From Azospirillum sp. 412522 (GTDB lineage: Bacteria; Pseudomonadota; Alphaproteobacteria; Azospirillales; Azospirillaceae), in assembly GCF_019805165.1 (NCBI RefSeq), contig NZ_RWIJ01000007.1:62001-126000 (forward strand): a stretch of 64,000 bases of DNA. The letters run 5' to 3'. Numbering within the stretch: position 1 is the stretch's first letter; each line of letters starts with the position of its first letter. Shown in pieces: positions 7,606 to 16,186 of this stretch. Below the pieces are notes generated by a model. The model made no database searches and was not told the origin of the DNA. It was given only the letters and a program-made list of their open reading frames with translations. The translations under genes and the position numbers were made by a program.

Positions 7606-8043
7606 TCAGCGCTTCGCCGCGGCGGCGGCCAGACGCTGTTCCAGATGCTCGTGCAGCAGGTTCAGGTTCATCCGGTTGGCCTTGAAGGCGATGTCGAACA
7701 CGGTGCCCAGGACCGGGACCGACCCGCCCGCCCAATCCAGCAGAACGTTGAAGACCATGCGGGCGACCAGCGCCTTGGGCAGGTCGAACCGCGAGGCCTC
7801 GAGGATGATGTAGGCGGAGACGAACGCCGTCACCGTGTCGCCTGCCACCGGCACCAGGCTGGCGATACCGTCCAGCCCGACCGGGATGCGGGTGAAGGGG
7901 ATGCGCCAGCGGGTATCCATCAGGCGGGCCAGACGCCGAAGCCGCTCCAGCCGTTGGAAATCGATGGGAACCGCGTCGCCGGCGCCGCCCGGCGGGGGGT
8001 CTTCGACAACGGTACGACGGCGTGTGCGGATGGCGTCGATCAT
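7606..8043 (-). CDS. DUF4112 domain membrane protein
   Basis: The 145-residue product matches the DUF4112 pattern: LARLMDTRWRIPFTRIPVGLDGIASLVPVAGDT near the N-terminus, a hydrophobic segment, then LLDWAGGSVPVLGTVFDIAFKANRMNL. Two or three short hydrophobic stretches suggest a small inner-membrane protein. The start at 8043 follows a G-rich ribosome binding site (GGGGGA); a longer frame to 8139 adds only Arg-rich sequence. The function of the family is unknown. It precedes hemN on the same strand but the FNR box between them implies separate control. Confidence 0.82.
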   Translation of the reverse strand: MIDAIRTRRRTVVEDPPPGGAGDAVPIDFQRLERLRRLARLMDTRWRIPFTRIPVGLDGIASLVPVAGDTVTAFVSAYIILEASRFDLPKALVARMVFNVLLDWAGGSVPVLGTVFDIAFKANRMNLNLLHEHLEQRLAAAAAKR

Positions 8044-8213
8044 CGCATGTCCCCCGATCTGTCGGTCCCGCGCCGGTCGCGCGAAGCCCCGCAAGGGAAG
8101 AACCCGCCGGTGCCCCCGCGGGTTCCGCCTTCCGGACATAAAGTTCGCACGCCAAACAGATACAATGGACGGCTGTCGTCGGCGACAGGCTCAGCGCCGG
8201 CGAGTCTTGGCTC

Positions 8214-9416
8214 TCAGGTCGCACGGGCGGCCGCCCGAGCCCGAGCGGTGCCGGCGGCATGGAGCAGCGCATAGCCGACCAGCGCCGAGACGAGCGAGCC
8301 GGTCAGCACGCCCAGCCGCACCGCCACCGCATGCTGCGGGTCGGCGAAGGCCAGCGTCCCGATGAACAGGCTCATGGTGAAGCCGATGCCGGTCAGAACG
8401 GCGACGCCGTAGATCTGGCCCCAGCTGGCGCGGGCCGGCCGCTCGACCACGCCGACATGCACGGCGATCCACACCGCCAGGAACACGCCAGCCTGTTTAC
8501 CCAGGAACAGGCCGAGCGCGATGCCAAGAGGCACCGGCTCCAGCAGGCTGGCGGGGGTGATGCCGTCGAGCGGCACGCCGGCATTGGCCAGCGCGAAGAC
8601 CGGCATGATGAGGAAGGCGACCCAGGGATGGAGCGCATGCTCCAGCCGGTGGAGCGGCGCGTCCTGTGCCCGCCTGCCGTCGGGATCCTTGACCCGCAGC
8701 GGAATGGCGAAGGCCAGCACCACGCCGGCCAGCGTCGCATGGATGCCCGATTTCAGCACGCACACCCACAGGACCAGCCCCAGCAGCAGATAGGGCGTCA
8801 GCGACCGCACCCCCGCCCGGTTCAGCAGCCACAACCCCACCGCCGATGCTGCCGCCAGCCCCAGCGCCAACGGCACCAGCCCGTGGCTGTAGAAGACGGC
8901 GATGATCGCGATGGCGCCCAGATCGTCCATGATCGCCAGCGCCAGCAGGAAGAGGCGCAGGCTGCCCGGGACGCGGTTGCCCAGCAGGGCCAACACGCCG
9001 AGCGCGAAGGCGATGTCGGTGGCTGCCGGGATCGCCCAGCCCTGCAGGGCGCCCGGCTCCGCCTGGGCGAACAGGCAATAGACCAGCGCCGGTACCGCCA
9101 TGCCGCCCAGCGCGGCGATGCCCGGCAGCATCGCCTTGGCCGGGCTGGACAGCTCGCCCTCCAGCACCTCGCGCTTGATCTCCAGCCCGACCAGCAGGAA
9201 GAAGACCGCCATCAGCCCATCGTTGATCCACAGGATCAGCGGCTTGTCCAACCCGACGCCGCCGGCCGTCACCACCAGCTTCATCCCCAGGATCGCCTCG
9301 TACAGCGGGGCCGCCGGCGAGTTCGCCCACATCAGGGCGAACACCGCCGCGACCATCAGGACCACGCCGCTGGCGCTTTCGGTTTTCAGGAAGGTGGCGA
9401 GGCGTGTCAGCGTCAT
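8214..9416 (-). CDS. nhaA: Na+/H+ antiporter NhaA
   Basis: NhaA expels sodium in exchange for protons at the inner membrane and supports pH and salt homeostasis. The 400-residue length, the repeated hydrophobic helices, the LVGLEIKREVLEGEL segment and the paired ion-binding aspartates in AIMDDLGAIAII identify the family. The start at 9416 (MTLTRLATFLKTESASG) gives the usual NhaA N-terminus; a longer frame to 9659 adds unrelated sequence. It stands alone, with 347 bases of upstream non-coding DNA shared with a divergent small gene. Confidence 0.95.
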   Translation of the reverse strand: MTLTRLATFLKTESASGVVLMVAAVFALMWANSPAAPLYEAILGMKLVVTAGGVGLDKPLILWINDGLMAVFFLLVGLEIKREVLEGELSSPAKAMLPGIAALGGMAVPALVYCLFAQAEPGALQGWAIPAATDIAFALGVLALLGNRVPGSLRLFLLALAIMDDLGAIAIIAVFYSHGLVPLALGLAAASAVGLWLLNRAGVRSLTPYLLLGLVLWVCVLKSGIHATLAGVVLAFAIPLRVKDPDGRRAQDAPLHRLEHALHPWVAFLIMPVFALANAGVPLDGITPASLLEPVPLGIALGLFLGKQAGVFLAVWIAVHVGVVERPARASWGQIYGVAVLTGIGFTMSLFIGTLAFADPQHAVAVRLGVLTGSLVSALVGYALLHAAGTARARAAARAT

Positions 9417-9763
9417 CGCGTCTCGTCTTTCCGGGCTGCTGATCGAAAGCAATAGGTGGGGCGGCCAGGCTTCGGTTGGAAGGTGCCGATATCGGGAAAA
9501 TGCCGATGCGGACCAGCGCCAGAGCATCGCGGCGAATTGACGCGCCTCTGCATCTAAGCTGCTGCTTCCGCTTCTGATTTCGGTCTCGAATATTTGAGTT
9601 CCGCAGGCCTTATGTCTTTTGATCGCTGGCGACACCTGAGGCCGCCCGCCACAATACATCCAACAGCATCAGCAGATGCCGGAGGCAGATCACCTGCAAG
9701 GCGATCGGTCGCAAGGCTTGGGGCAAGGCCGGCAAACGGCCGCCCGTTCCGGAGGAAACGACC
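9417..9763. other. intergenic region between nhaA and a small Cys-rich gene
   Basis: These 347 bases separate the divergent nhaA and the gene at 9764. They should hold both promoters. No operator, riboswitch or extra gene could be supported. Confidence 0.4.
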
Positions 9764-10021
9764 ATGACCACGCTTTACTGCGCCTGCTGCGGCAGGCCGT
9801 TCGTCCGCATGTCCACCCGCGGCCCGGCGCCGTTCTACTGCTCCCAGGATTGCCGGCTTCAGATGGCGGTCCGCCGACGGGCCTGGAGCGACCGGATGGA
9901 TAGCCGGACGACAACCCGAAGGACCGTCGAGCGGCACGAGGTGGAGCATATCGAACCGCCCCCCTTCGGTCGCATCCCCGCCACGACGGGGGAACAGCGG
10001 CTCCCGACCTCCTGGAGATGA
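9764..10021 (+). CDS. small Cys-rich (zinc-finger-like) protein
   Basis: A very good ribosome binding site (GGAGGAAA at 9751, six to eight bases before the ATG) supports this 85-residue gene. The N-terminal 35 residues carry two Cys groups, CACC and CSQDC, separated by about 20 residues, as in short treble-clef or zinc-ribbon proteins; the rest is basic and Arg-rich. It could bind nucleic acid or be a metal-binding accessory protein. No family can be named. It lies between nhaA and a TerC gene and has its own upstream space. Confidence 0.6.
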   Translation: MTTLYCACCGRPFVRMSTRGPAPFYCSQDCRLQMAVRRRAWSDRMDSRTTTRRTVERHEVEHIEPPPFGRIPATTGEQRLPTSWR

Positions 10022-10207
10022 AACGGGCTCCCCCGGATCAGCGGCAGGACAGCGGTAAGACGGGGGTATAATGGCGGAAAAATGGAACCGGCCCCTCTTG
10101 CAGCGGGCTTTGGACGACCTCATTTGGTCGCGGTCACGCTGGCGCCCCGCGGTGCCGGCGTGCAGCCTTTCGACTGCACCCACTGACCGCCGGAGCCCCG
10201 CCCCTTC

Positions 10208-10927
10208 ATGCTCGACCTGCTCGCCGACCCGAATGTCTGGGCCAGCCTTCTGACGTTGACCGCGTTGGAGATCGTGCTGGGCATCGACAACATCATCTTC
10301 ATTTCGATCATGGCCTCGAAGCTGCCGCCCGAACGGCAGCACAGTGCGCGTCGCGTCGGCCTTGCGCTGGCGCTGCTGACGCGCCTGGCTCTGCTGGCCT
10401 CCATCGCCTGGGTGGCGCAGTTGACCCAGCCGCTGTTCACCGTCCTTGGCTGGGAAGTGTCGGGCCGCGACCTGATCCTGATCCTGGGCGGCCTGTTCCT
10501 GCTGGCCAAGGGCACGCTGGAGATCCACCACACCGTCGAAGGCCACGAGGAGGGCGGATCAGCCCCGAAGCACGCCACCTTCACCTCGGTCGTCATCCAG
10601 ATCATGTTCCTGGACATCGTCTTCTCGCTGGACAGCGTCATCACCGCCGTCGGCATGTCCGACCACCTGCCGGTGATGGTCGCCGCCGTCGTCATCGCCA
10701 TGGCGGTGATGCTGTTCGCCTCCGGCCCGGTCGGCGATTTCGTCAACCGCCACGTCACGGTGAAGATGCTGGCGCTGTCCTTCCTGCTGCTGGTCGGCGT
10801 GGCGCTGGTCGCGGACGGCGTGGGCTTCCATATCCCCAAGGGCTACCTGTACTTCGCCATCGCCTTCTCCACCCTGGTGGAGGCGCTGAACCTGCTGGCC
10901 CGGCGCAAGCGGAGCGCGGCGCATTGA
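10208..10927 (+). CDS. TerC family integral membrane protein
   Basis: The 239-residue protein has about seven hydrophobic helices and the TerC hallmarks LEIVLGIDNIIF near residue 20 and LDIVFSLDSVITAVG near residue 135, with membrane-embedded Asp residues. TerC proteins are linked to tellurite resistance and, in better-studied members, to manganese export and metalation of exported enzymes. A TATAAT hexamer stands at 10067-10072 without a good -35. No manganese riboswitch was recognised upstream. It is followed by a G+C-rich hairpin. The precise metal substrate is inferred from the family. Confidence 0.9.
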   Translation: MLDLLADPNVWASLLTLTALEIVLGIDNIIFISIMASKLPPERQHSARRVGLALALLTRLALLASIAWVAQLTQPLFTVLGWEVSGRDLILILGGLFLLAKGTLEIHHTVEGHEEGGSAPKHATFTSVVIQIMFLDIVFSLDSVITAVGMSDHLPVMVAAVVIAMAVMLFASGPVGDFVNRHVTVKMLALSFLLLVGVALVADGVGFHIPKGYLYFAIAFSTLVEALNLLARRKRSAAH

Positions 10928-10934
10928 CGGCGAC

Positions 10935-10959
10935 GGGGCGGCGCGGAAAGCGCCGCCCC
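10935..10959 (+). terminator. GC-rich hairpin after the TerC gene
   Basis: A 10-bp perfect stem (GGGGCGGCGC with GCGCCGCCCC) and five-base loop begins seven bases after the stop codon. It has no T-run, so termination may be weak or bidirectional with the convergent MFS gene. Confidence 0.5.
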
Positions 10960-11045
10960 TCCCTTCGTCCGTTCTTCCATCGACGACGCGATGAGGGCCT
11001 CGGACAGCAGCTTGTTGCCTGGATCGCGTTCGCCGACGGTGCCGA

Positions 11046-12263
11046 TCATGAAGCCTTGGGAGAAGCGAGCGCCGGCCCGGTCGATGCCTGCCGCCCGGCG
11101 ATCGCCATGCCCAGCGCCAATAGCAGCGTACCCAGCAACACCGCGGCGGCGGCCCCCAGCAGGGCGATGTTGAAGCTGCCGGTGCGCGTCACCACCAGCC
11201 CGGCCGGCAACGGCCCGATGATCTGCCCCAGCCCATAGGCGGCGGTCAGCGCCCCGACAATTTTGGCCGAGGCACCGGCCGACAGCTGCCGCCCCAGCGC
11301 GAATGCCTGGGAGACGATGCCGACGAAGGTCCCGCCGAACAGCAGCGCGGAAACGACCGAGGCGGTGGGCGAACCGGTCATCGGCAGCAGGATGGCCACC
11401 GTCTGGGTCAGGTGCGCCAGGATCAGCGACCACCAGCTGCTCGACCGCTTGGCGACGGCAGCCCAGAACACCCCGGCGCCCATCGCGCCGATGCCGACAA
11501 CCATCCAGGCGGCCTCGCCGATTGCGGCGGTGCCGGGGTCGGTCTTCAGGATCGACACCAGGAAGGTGGCCGACACGATATAGCCGCCGCCCTCAAGGAA
11601 ATAGGCGAGCGTCAGGAGAAGGAGCGGCGCCGACAATCCGCTCCGATGGGCCGCGCCGGTATTTTCCACCGCCCCGGCCTTGGCGGAATGCTGCTGCGGC
11701 ACCGGATCGCGCACCCAGAGGCCGGGCATCAGCCCCAGCACGGCGCAGATCGCCCCCAGCGCCAGCCAGCTGCCGTCCCAGCCGAGCCGGCCGCCGAACA
11801 GCGCCACGAACAATCCCGACGAGGCGATGCCAAGTCCGACCCCGGTGTAGAGCCAACCGGCGAAACGTTCCCCGCCCTGGCGCGTCAGCGTGTCCAGCAC
11901 CATGGCGATGCCCAGGATGAAGATGCCGGCGCTGGACACCCCCGAGAGGAAGCGCAGCACCAGCCAGACCGGCATCGCCTGTCCGGCGTCGCCCAGGTCG
12001 AGCCCCATCGCCGCGGTGGTGGCGGCGCTGACCAGCAGTGACAGCCGGAACACGGCGGTCCGCGTGGCACCGTGCGGCACCATCCCGGCACCCAGCGCAC
12101 CGACGAAATAGCCCAGGTAGTTCAACGAGGCGAGCAGCCCCGCCCCGTCGGCCCGCAGCCCGGTGGCGTCCTGCATCGCCGGCAGGATCGGAGCGAAGGC
12201 GAAACGCGCGATTCCCATCGCGATGGCAAGCCCGATCAGGCCGCCAACCAGCACCCGAACCAT
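11046..12263 (-). CDS. MFS transporter, YbfB family
   Basis: The 405-residue protein has 12 predicted membrane helices and the start MVRVLVGGLIGLAIAMGIARFAFAPILPAMQ, where the G-I-A-R-F-A-F-x-P-x-L-P motif is typical of the YbfB/MFS_4 group of the major facilitator superfamily. Such proteins are putative exporters of small molecules; no substrate is established. It is divergently transcribed from a LysR regulator 175 bases away, a common arrangement for a transporter controlled by that regulator. Short Gly/Ala-rich helices and a Lys-free C-terminus are normal for the family. Confidence 0.88.
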   Translation of the reverse strand: MVRVLVGGLIGLAIAMGIARFAFAPILPAMQDATGLRADGAGLLASLNYLGYFVGALGAGMVPHGATRTAVFRLSLLVSAATTAAMGLDLGDAGQAMPVWLVLRFLSGVSSAGIFILGIAMVLDTLTRQGGERFAGWLYTGVGLGIASSGLFVALFGGRLGWDGSWLALGAICAVLGLMPGLWVRDPVPQQHSAKAGAVENTGAAHRSGLSAPLLLLTLAYFLEGGGYIVSATFLVSILKTDPGTAAIGEAAWMVVGIGAMGAGVFWAAVAKRSSSWWSLILAHLTQTVAILLPMTGSPTASVVSALLFGGTFVGIVSQAFALGRQLSAGASAKIVGALTAAYGLGQIIGPLPAGLVVTRTGSFNIALLGAAAAVLLGTLLLALGMAIAGRQASTGPALASPKAS

Positions 12264-12438
12264 GATTCACGCCCTTTCGGTTTCCGGCCGGCTCATTGGA
12301 CCTGGAACTGTTCGGCTGGCCGATTGATTTGGCTCCATCATGGTCGCGCCCCAGCCCTCATTTCCAATGAATTGTTCTGATGATAAGCTCCACTCTCGGT
12401 GATGGGTGGTATGCGTTGATGGCAAGAAAGGTGTTGCG

Positions 12439-13392
12439 ATGGATCTGGCCGGTTTGCGGGTGGTGAAGGCGGTGGCCGACACCGGCAGTGTCAGCCGGGC
12501 GGCGGAGGCGCTGAACTGTGTGCAATCCAACGTCACCGCCCGGATCAAGCGGCTGGAGGAGGACCTGGGCGTCGATCTGTTCCTGCGCCTCAGCCGCGGG
12601 ATGGAGCCGACGCCGGCCGGCCGGGTGCTCAGCGGCTATGCCGATCGGGTGCTGCGGTTGGTCGCCCAGGCCCGCGACGCGGTGGCAGAAGCCGCCGGGC
12701 GCGGCGGGCGGCTGGCGGTGGGCAGCATGGAATCGACCGCCGCCGTGCGGTTGCCGCCGATCCTGGCCCGCTTCCACCGCGACCATCCCGACGTGGACCT
12801 GACCATCACCCCCGGCCCGACGGAGACCTTGCTCGCGGACGTGCTGGCCGGGCGGCTGGACGGCGCCTTCGTCGGCGGCGAAGTGGCTCATCCCGACCTG
12901 ACCGCCCGGCGCATCTTCGACGAGGAGTTGGTGCTGGCCGAACCCGCCGCCGGCTTGACCAAGGATTCCGCGCGGCGCACGCTGATCGCCTTCGACCGGG
13001 CCTGCGCCTATCGCGGCCGGGCGGAGATGGCGATGCGCGAGGCCGGGCGCGTGCCCTTCCGCGTCATGGAGTTCGGGGCGCTGGACGCCATCCTGGGTTG
13101 CGTCGGCGCCGGCATGGGGGTGACGGTCATGCCGCGCTCGGTCGTTGAACGCGATCCCTGGCGCGGACTTCTGGCGGCCCGGCCGCTGCCCGATGCGCTT
13201 GCCCGCATGCCGACCCAGTTCGTGCGCCGCGCCGACGCCATCGAGACCGGCAGCCTGCGCGCCTTCCTGGAGGCGTTTGCCGAAGCGCCGCGTCCGGACG
13301 GCCCCCTCCCGCCCTTGAAAGATGCAGCCATGGGTGCGACAGGGTCGCCCACATCACGCGCAGGGTTGAACGGCTCGTCAGCGGCGTGCTAG
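12439..13392 (+). CDS. LysR family transcriptional regulator
   Basis: The 317-residue protein begins with a LysR helix-turn-helix ([33 protein letters not shown]...) and continues with a periplasmic-binding-like effector domain. The start at 12439 has an AAAGGTG upstream and gives the standard N-terminus; an in-frame codon at 12406 adds 11 residues. It is divergent from the YbfB-type MFS transporter and most likely regulates it together with itself. The effector is unknown. The C-terminal 30 residues after the effector domain are low-complexity. Confidence 0.9.
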   Translation: MDLAGLRVVKAVADTGSVSRAAEALNCVQSNVTARIKRLEEDLGVDLFLRLSRGMEPTPAGRVLSGYADRVLRLVAQARDAVAEAAGRGGRLAVGSMESTAAVRLPPILARFHRDHPDVDLTITPGPTETLLADVLAGRLDGAFVGGEVAHPDLTARRIFDEELVLAEPAAGLTKDSARRTLIAFDRACAYRGRAEMAMREAGRVPFRVMEFGALDAILGCVGAGMGVTVMPRSVVERDPWRGLLAARPLPDALARMPTQFVRRADAIETGSLRAFLEAFAEAPRPDGPLPPLKDAAMGATGSPTSRAGLNGSSAAC

Positions 13393-13532
13393 GCAGGCGC
13401 GGGTTGGCCATCCGGCCCGGTGCCATGCGTGATGCCCGTATTGGGAAACGGTTCCGAGTTCGCCATGACGGGCGGAAACGGAACCACGGACGCGCGGCCG
13501 GCACCGTCGGCCGGAACAGCGGAGAAGAGATC

Positions 13533-13865
13533 ATGCCCTACGTCGTCACCGACGGCTGCATCAAGTGCAAGTACACCGACTGCGTCGAAGTCTGCCCCGT
13601 GGATTGCTTCTACGAGGGTGAGAACATGCTGGTCATCCACCCGGACGAGTGCATCGACTGCGGCGTGTGCGAGCCGGAATGCCCGGCCGAGGCGATCGTC
13701 CCCGACACCGACGACCGCGCGACCAAGTGGCTGGAGATGAACCGCGATTATTCCGGCCAGTGGCCGAACATCACCCGCAAGAAGGACGCGCCGGCCGACG
13801 CCGACGCGTTCAAGGGCGTCGACGGCAAGTTCGAGAAGTTCTTCTCGCCCAAGGCGGGCGGCTGA
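13533..13865 (+). CDS. fdxA: 7Fe-8S-type ferredoxin FdxA
   Basis: The 110-residue protein starts [29 protein letters not shown] and has a second cluster motif [11 protein letters not shown], the pattern of the seven-iron (3Fe-4S plus 4Fe-4S) ferredoxin FdxA. It carries electrons in the cytoplasm; partners are not known from this context. The length and the conserved tail ([16 protein letters not shown]) match alphaproteobacterial FdxA. GAGAAGAGA stands before the ATG. A 9-bp hairpin follows the stop codon. Confidence 0.95.
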   Translation: MPYVVTDGCIKCKYTDCVEVCPVDCFYEGENMLVIHPDECIDCGVCEPECPAEAIVPDTDDRATKWLEMNRDYSGQWPNITRKKDAPADADAFKGVDGKFEKFFSPKAGG

Positions 13866-13884
13866 GACCGGATCAGCCGATGCC

Positions 13885-13910
13885 GGCCCGACTTTTACCC
13901 GAGTCGGGCC
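13885..13910 (+). terminator. probable terminator hairpin after fdxA
   Basis: GGCCCGACT pairs perfectly with AGTCGGGCC across an eight-base loop, 19 bases after the fdxA stop. There is no T-run. Confidence 0.55.
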
Positions 13911-14009
13911 GCATCAACCGATTGCGCCCACCGATGTTGCTATGCAAAATAGACGGGGCGGCCATGGCCGGGCGATGACGATTTCCGCCCGGTAGATTGC
14001 GCGTTCCCT

Positions 14010-14038
14010 TTGTAACTCGGGCGTAACATCGTTATAAT
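14010..14038 (+). promoter_or_regulatory. sigma-70-type promoter of carD
   Basis: TTGTAA (14010-14015), a 17-base spacer and a perfect TATAAT (14033-14038) form a strong housekeeping promoter. Transcription from about 14045 would give a leader of roughly 175 bases before carD; this leader includes a short hairpin (GGATGGG with CCCATCC, 14115-14129). The region 13866-14219 contains no gene. Confidence 0.72.
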
Positions 14039-14219
14039 GGGCGCCCGGAGCCGGCCTCCGCGCCATTGCCGGTTTTCCCTCTGCTTCAGGACTCGTGGCT
14101 TTTGTGATCGTCGTGGATGGGTCCCATCCCCACGGCGCCACAACTGTCCGGGGTCCTTTTTCGTCCCTTCCACCGGGGCGGCAAAATGGCGTGATCGCGA
14201 GAAGTGAGAGCCAATCCAC

Positions 14220-14720
14220 ATGTCGAACAAGCTTGACTTCGAAGCCGGTGACTTCGTCGTTTATCCGGCTCATGGCGTCGGTCGGGTCGAGGGGATCGAG
14301 ACCCACAGCATTGCCGGACTCGAGGTTCAACTCTACGCGATCACGTTCGAGAAAGAGCGCATGACGCTCAAGGTTCCGGTCACCAAGGCCCGCAACGCCG
14401 GCCTGCGCCGCCTGTCCTCCAAGGACCGCATCAAGGTCGCGCTGGAGACCCTGCAGGGCCGTTCGCGCGTCCGCCGCACCATGTGGAGCCGCCGCGCCCA
14501 GGAGTATGAGGCCAAGATCAACTCCGGCGATCCGGTGTCCATCGCCGAGGTGGTGCGCGACCTGTACCGCGGTGCCGACCAGTCCGACCAGTCCTACAGC
14601 GAGCGCCAGATCTATCAGGCCGCCCTGGAGCGTCTGGCCCGCGAACTGGCCGCCGTCGAGAAGATCGACGAGACCAAGGCGACGGAGCGTCTGGAGTCGG
14701 TGCTGTCCAAGGCCGCCTGA
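14220..14720 (+). CDS. carD: CarD family transcription factor
   Basis: The 166-residue protein has the CarD/TRCF RNA-polymerase-interaction domain at the N-terminus (FEAGDFVVYPAHGVGRVEGIETHSIAG) and a helical DNA-binding C-terminal part containing LYRG and SYSERQIYQAALERLARELA. CarD binds the beta subunit of RNA polymerase and stabilises open complexes, especially at ribosomal RNA promoters. A strong promoter and long leader precede it, and a 13-bp intrinsic terminator follows, so it is a single-gene unit. It lies upstream of a pseudophosphatase gene and rpoH, giving a small transcription-control neighbourhood. Confidence 0.94.
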   Translation: MSNKLDFEAGDFVVYPAHGVGRVEGIETHSIAGLEVQLYAITFEKERMTLKVPVTKARNAGLRRLSSKDRIKVALETLQGRSRVRRTMWSRRAQEYEAKINSGDPVSIAEVVRDLYRGADQSDQSYSERQIYQAALERLARELAAVEKIDETKATERLESVLSKAA

Positions 14721-14750
14721 GTCCGGCCTCCATATACGTCCGTGACACGA

Positions 14751-14797
14751 ACGGGCGCGCGGCTGCTACGTCACGCCGCGCGCCCGTCTCGTTTTTT
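14751..14797 (+). terminator. intrinsic terminator of carD
   Basis: A perfect 13-bp stem (ACGGGCGCGCGGC with GCCGCGCGCCCGT), 11-base loop, then CTCG and six T. Confidence 0.92.
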
Positions 14798-14894
14798 CAC
14801 CTTTGTTTCCGCGGCATGACACGCCTAAACTCCCCGCCGCTCTCCGGCAGACTCCGCCGGAACGACTTCGCGAACATGCCGAAGGGAATCGAGT

Positions 14895-15902
14895 TTGGGT
14901 CCGCCGCCTCGCCTTGATCTTCCCGGCCGCCAAGCCAGCCGACATGCCGGCTCCATCGCCGGCGCCTCCAGGAGCGCCCTTGCGAGCGCCCTTGGAAGCA
15001 CCCTCGAGGATGACAGCCGTTTCGCCTCGCTCGCCCGGCCGCGCCGTATCTGGGCCATCGGTGCCATCCATGCGCAGCCCGACCGGTTGGACGTGATCCA
15101 CCATGCCATCGGCCAGCGTTTCCGCCCCGGTGACCGGCTGGTCTATCTCGGCAACATGATCGGCTTCGGCGACCGGGTGGTGGAGACCATCGACCGGCTG
15201 CTGGCCTTCCGCATCGCCTTGCTGGCGATGCCGGGCATGATCGCGTCTGACATCGTCTATCTTCGCGGCCAGCAGGAGGAGATGTGGCAGAAGTTGCTGC
15301 AACTCCATTTCGCCCCCGATCCGCGCACCGTGCTGGACTGGATGCTGCGCCAGGGCGTGGCGCCGACGCTGGCCGCCTATGGCGGCAACCTGGATGCCGG
15401 AATGGCGGCGGCGCGCGGCGGCGCAGTGATGCTGGGGCGCTGGACGCGCGAGCTGCGGCAGGCGGTGGCCGCAAGGCCGGGGCATGAACCGCTGTTCCAC
15501 GCGCTGCGCCGCGCCGCTTACACCGGCGGCCCGGCTTTCAAGGAAGGGGCCGCGAATGACGGCGCACCCGACGCCCCTTCCGACGGGAATGGCTGGACCG
15601 GCAACAGCCGGGGCGGTGGAAGCCTGCTGCTGGTCAGTTCCGGCATCGATCCCCGCCGTCCACTGACTGGCCAGGGCGATGCCTTCTGGTGGGGCAGCGC
15701 CGCCTTTGCCCAGCTGGAGCAGCCTTACGGCGGATTCCGCCGTCTGGTGCGCGGCTACGATCCCAACTGGTCGCCGGAAAGCCCCGGCGTGGATGCCGGG
15801 CCGGTGACGGTGACGCTCGACGGCGGCTGCGGCCGCGGCGGATACCTCGTCTGCGCCTGCTTCGATTCTTTTGGCGAGATGCTGGACCTTTTCCAGGCCT
15901 GA
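14895..15902 (+). CDS. metallophosphatase-like protein with lost metal ligands (pseudophosphatase)
   Basis: The fold signature of PPP-type serine/threonine metallophosphatases is visible, but the catalytic positions are altered. GDxHG reads GAIHA, GDxxxRG reads GNMIGFG, GNHE reads GQQE, and the usual H-A-G reads S-S-G (LLVSSGIDP). The surrounding sequence, such as RLVYLG, VETIDRLLAF, YLRGQQEEMWQKLLQL, DAFWWG, GFRRLVRGYD and TLDGGCGRGG, is well kept, so it is a maintained protein rather than decay. It probably binds a partner or ligand without hydrolysing it. The start is uncertain: TTG at 14895 gives 335 residues, with the conserved part from about residue 50. It lies between carD and rpoH on the same strand. 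Confidence 0.78.
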   Translation: MGPPPRLDLPGRQASRHAGSIAGASRSALASALGSTLEDDSRFASLARPRRIWAIGAIHAQPDRLDVIHHAIGQRFRPGDRLVYLGNMIGFGDRVVETIDRLLAFRIALLAMPGMIASDIVYLRGQQEEMWQKLLQLHFAPDPRTVLDWMLRQGVAPTLAAYGGNLDAGMAAARGGAVMLGRWTRELRQAVAARPGHEPLFHALRRAAYTGGPAFKEGAANDGAPDAPSDGNGWTGNSRGGGSLLLVSSGIDPRRPLTGQGDAFWWGSAAFAQLEQPYGGFRRLVRGYDPNWSPESPGVDAGPVTVTLDGGCGRGGYLVCACFDSFGEMLDLFQA

Positions 15903-15973
15903 CCCATCCTTAGGTCCAGCTTGTCCCCGTCCGTCCTTCCATAAATCGGGCAAGCCACCCGTCCGGCGCCCGC

Positions 15974-16006
15974 CCGGCAGGCATCCGACCGCCTGCCGGC
16001 AGATTT
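15974..16006 (+). terminator. probable terminator after the pseudophosphatase gene
   Basis: CCGGCAGGC pairs with GCCTGCCGG around an eight-base loop, followed by CAGATTT. The T-run is short. Confidence 0.5.
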
Positions 16007-16186
16007 CCTCCGTCCCTTGTGATCCACCCCCCCTACACCTGCGTATGATTCCGTAACAGGGCGCGCCCATGGTTGTTGTTTAACCCGACGGCATCGACCG
16101 GGGGCAGGCGGCAAAGCGGCGAAGACCCGATAGTGCGGGGATATGCGAAGGAACACGATGCCGCCCAGACGGGAAGGAAGGGACGG

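Noticed and set aside
10022..10207. Manganese (yybP-ykoY) riboswitch ahead of the TerC gene
   Set aside because: The conserved loop sequences and the paired helices of that riboswitch could not be found; only a TATAAT was seen.
14766..16070. 434-codon open frame opposite the phosphatase-like gene
   Set aside because: It is a shadow of the conserved plus-strand protein, has no start signal and crosses the carD terminator.
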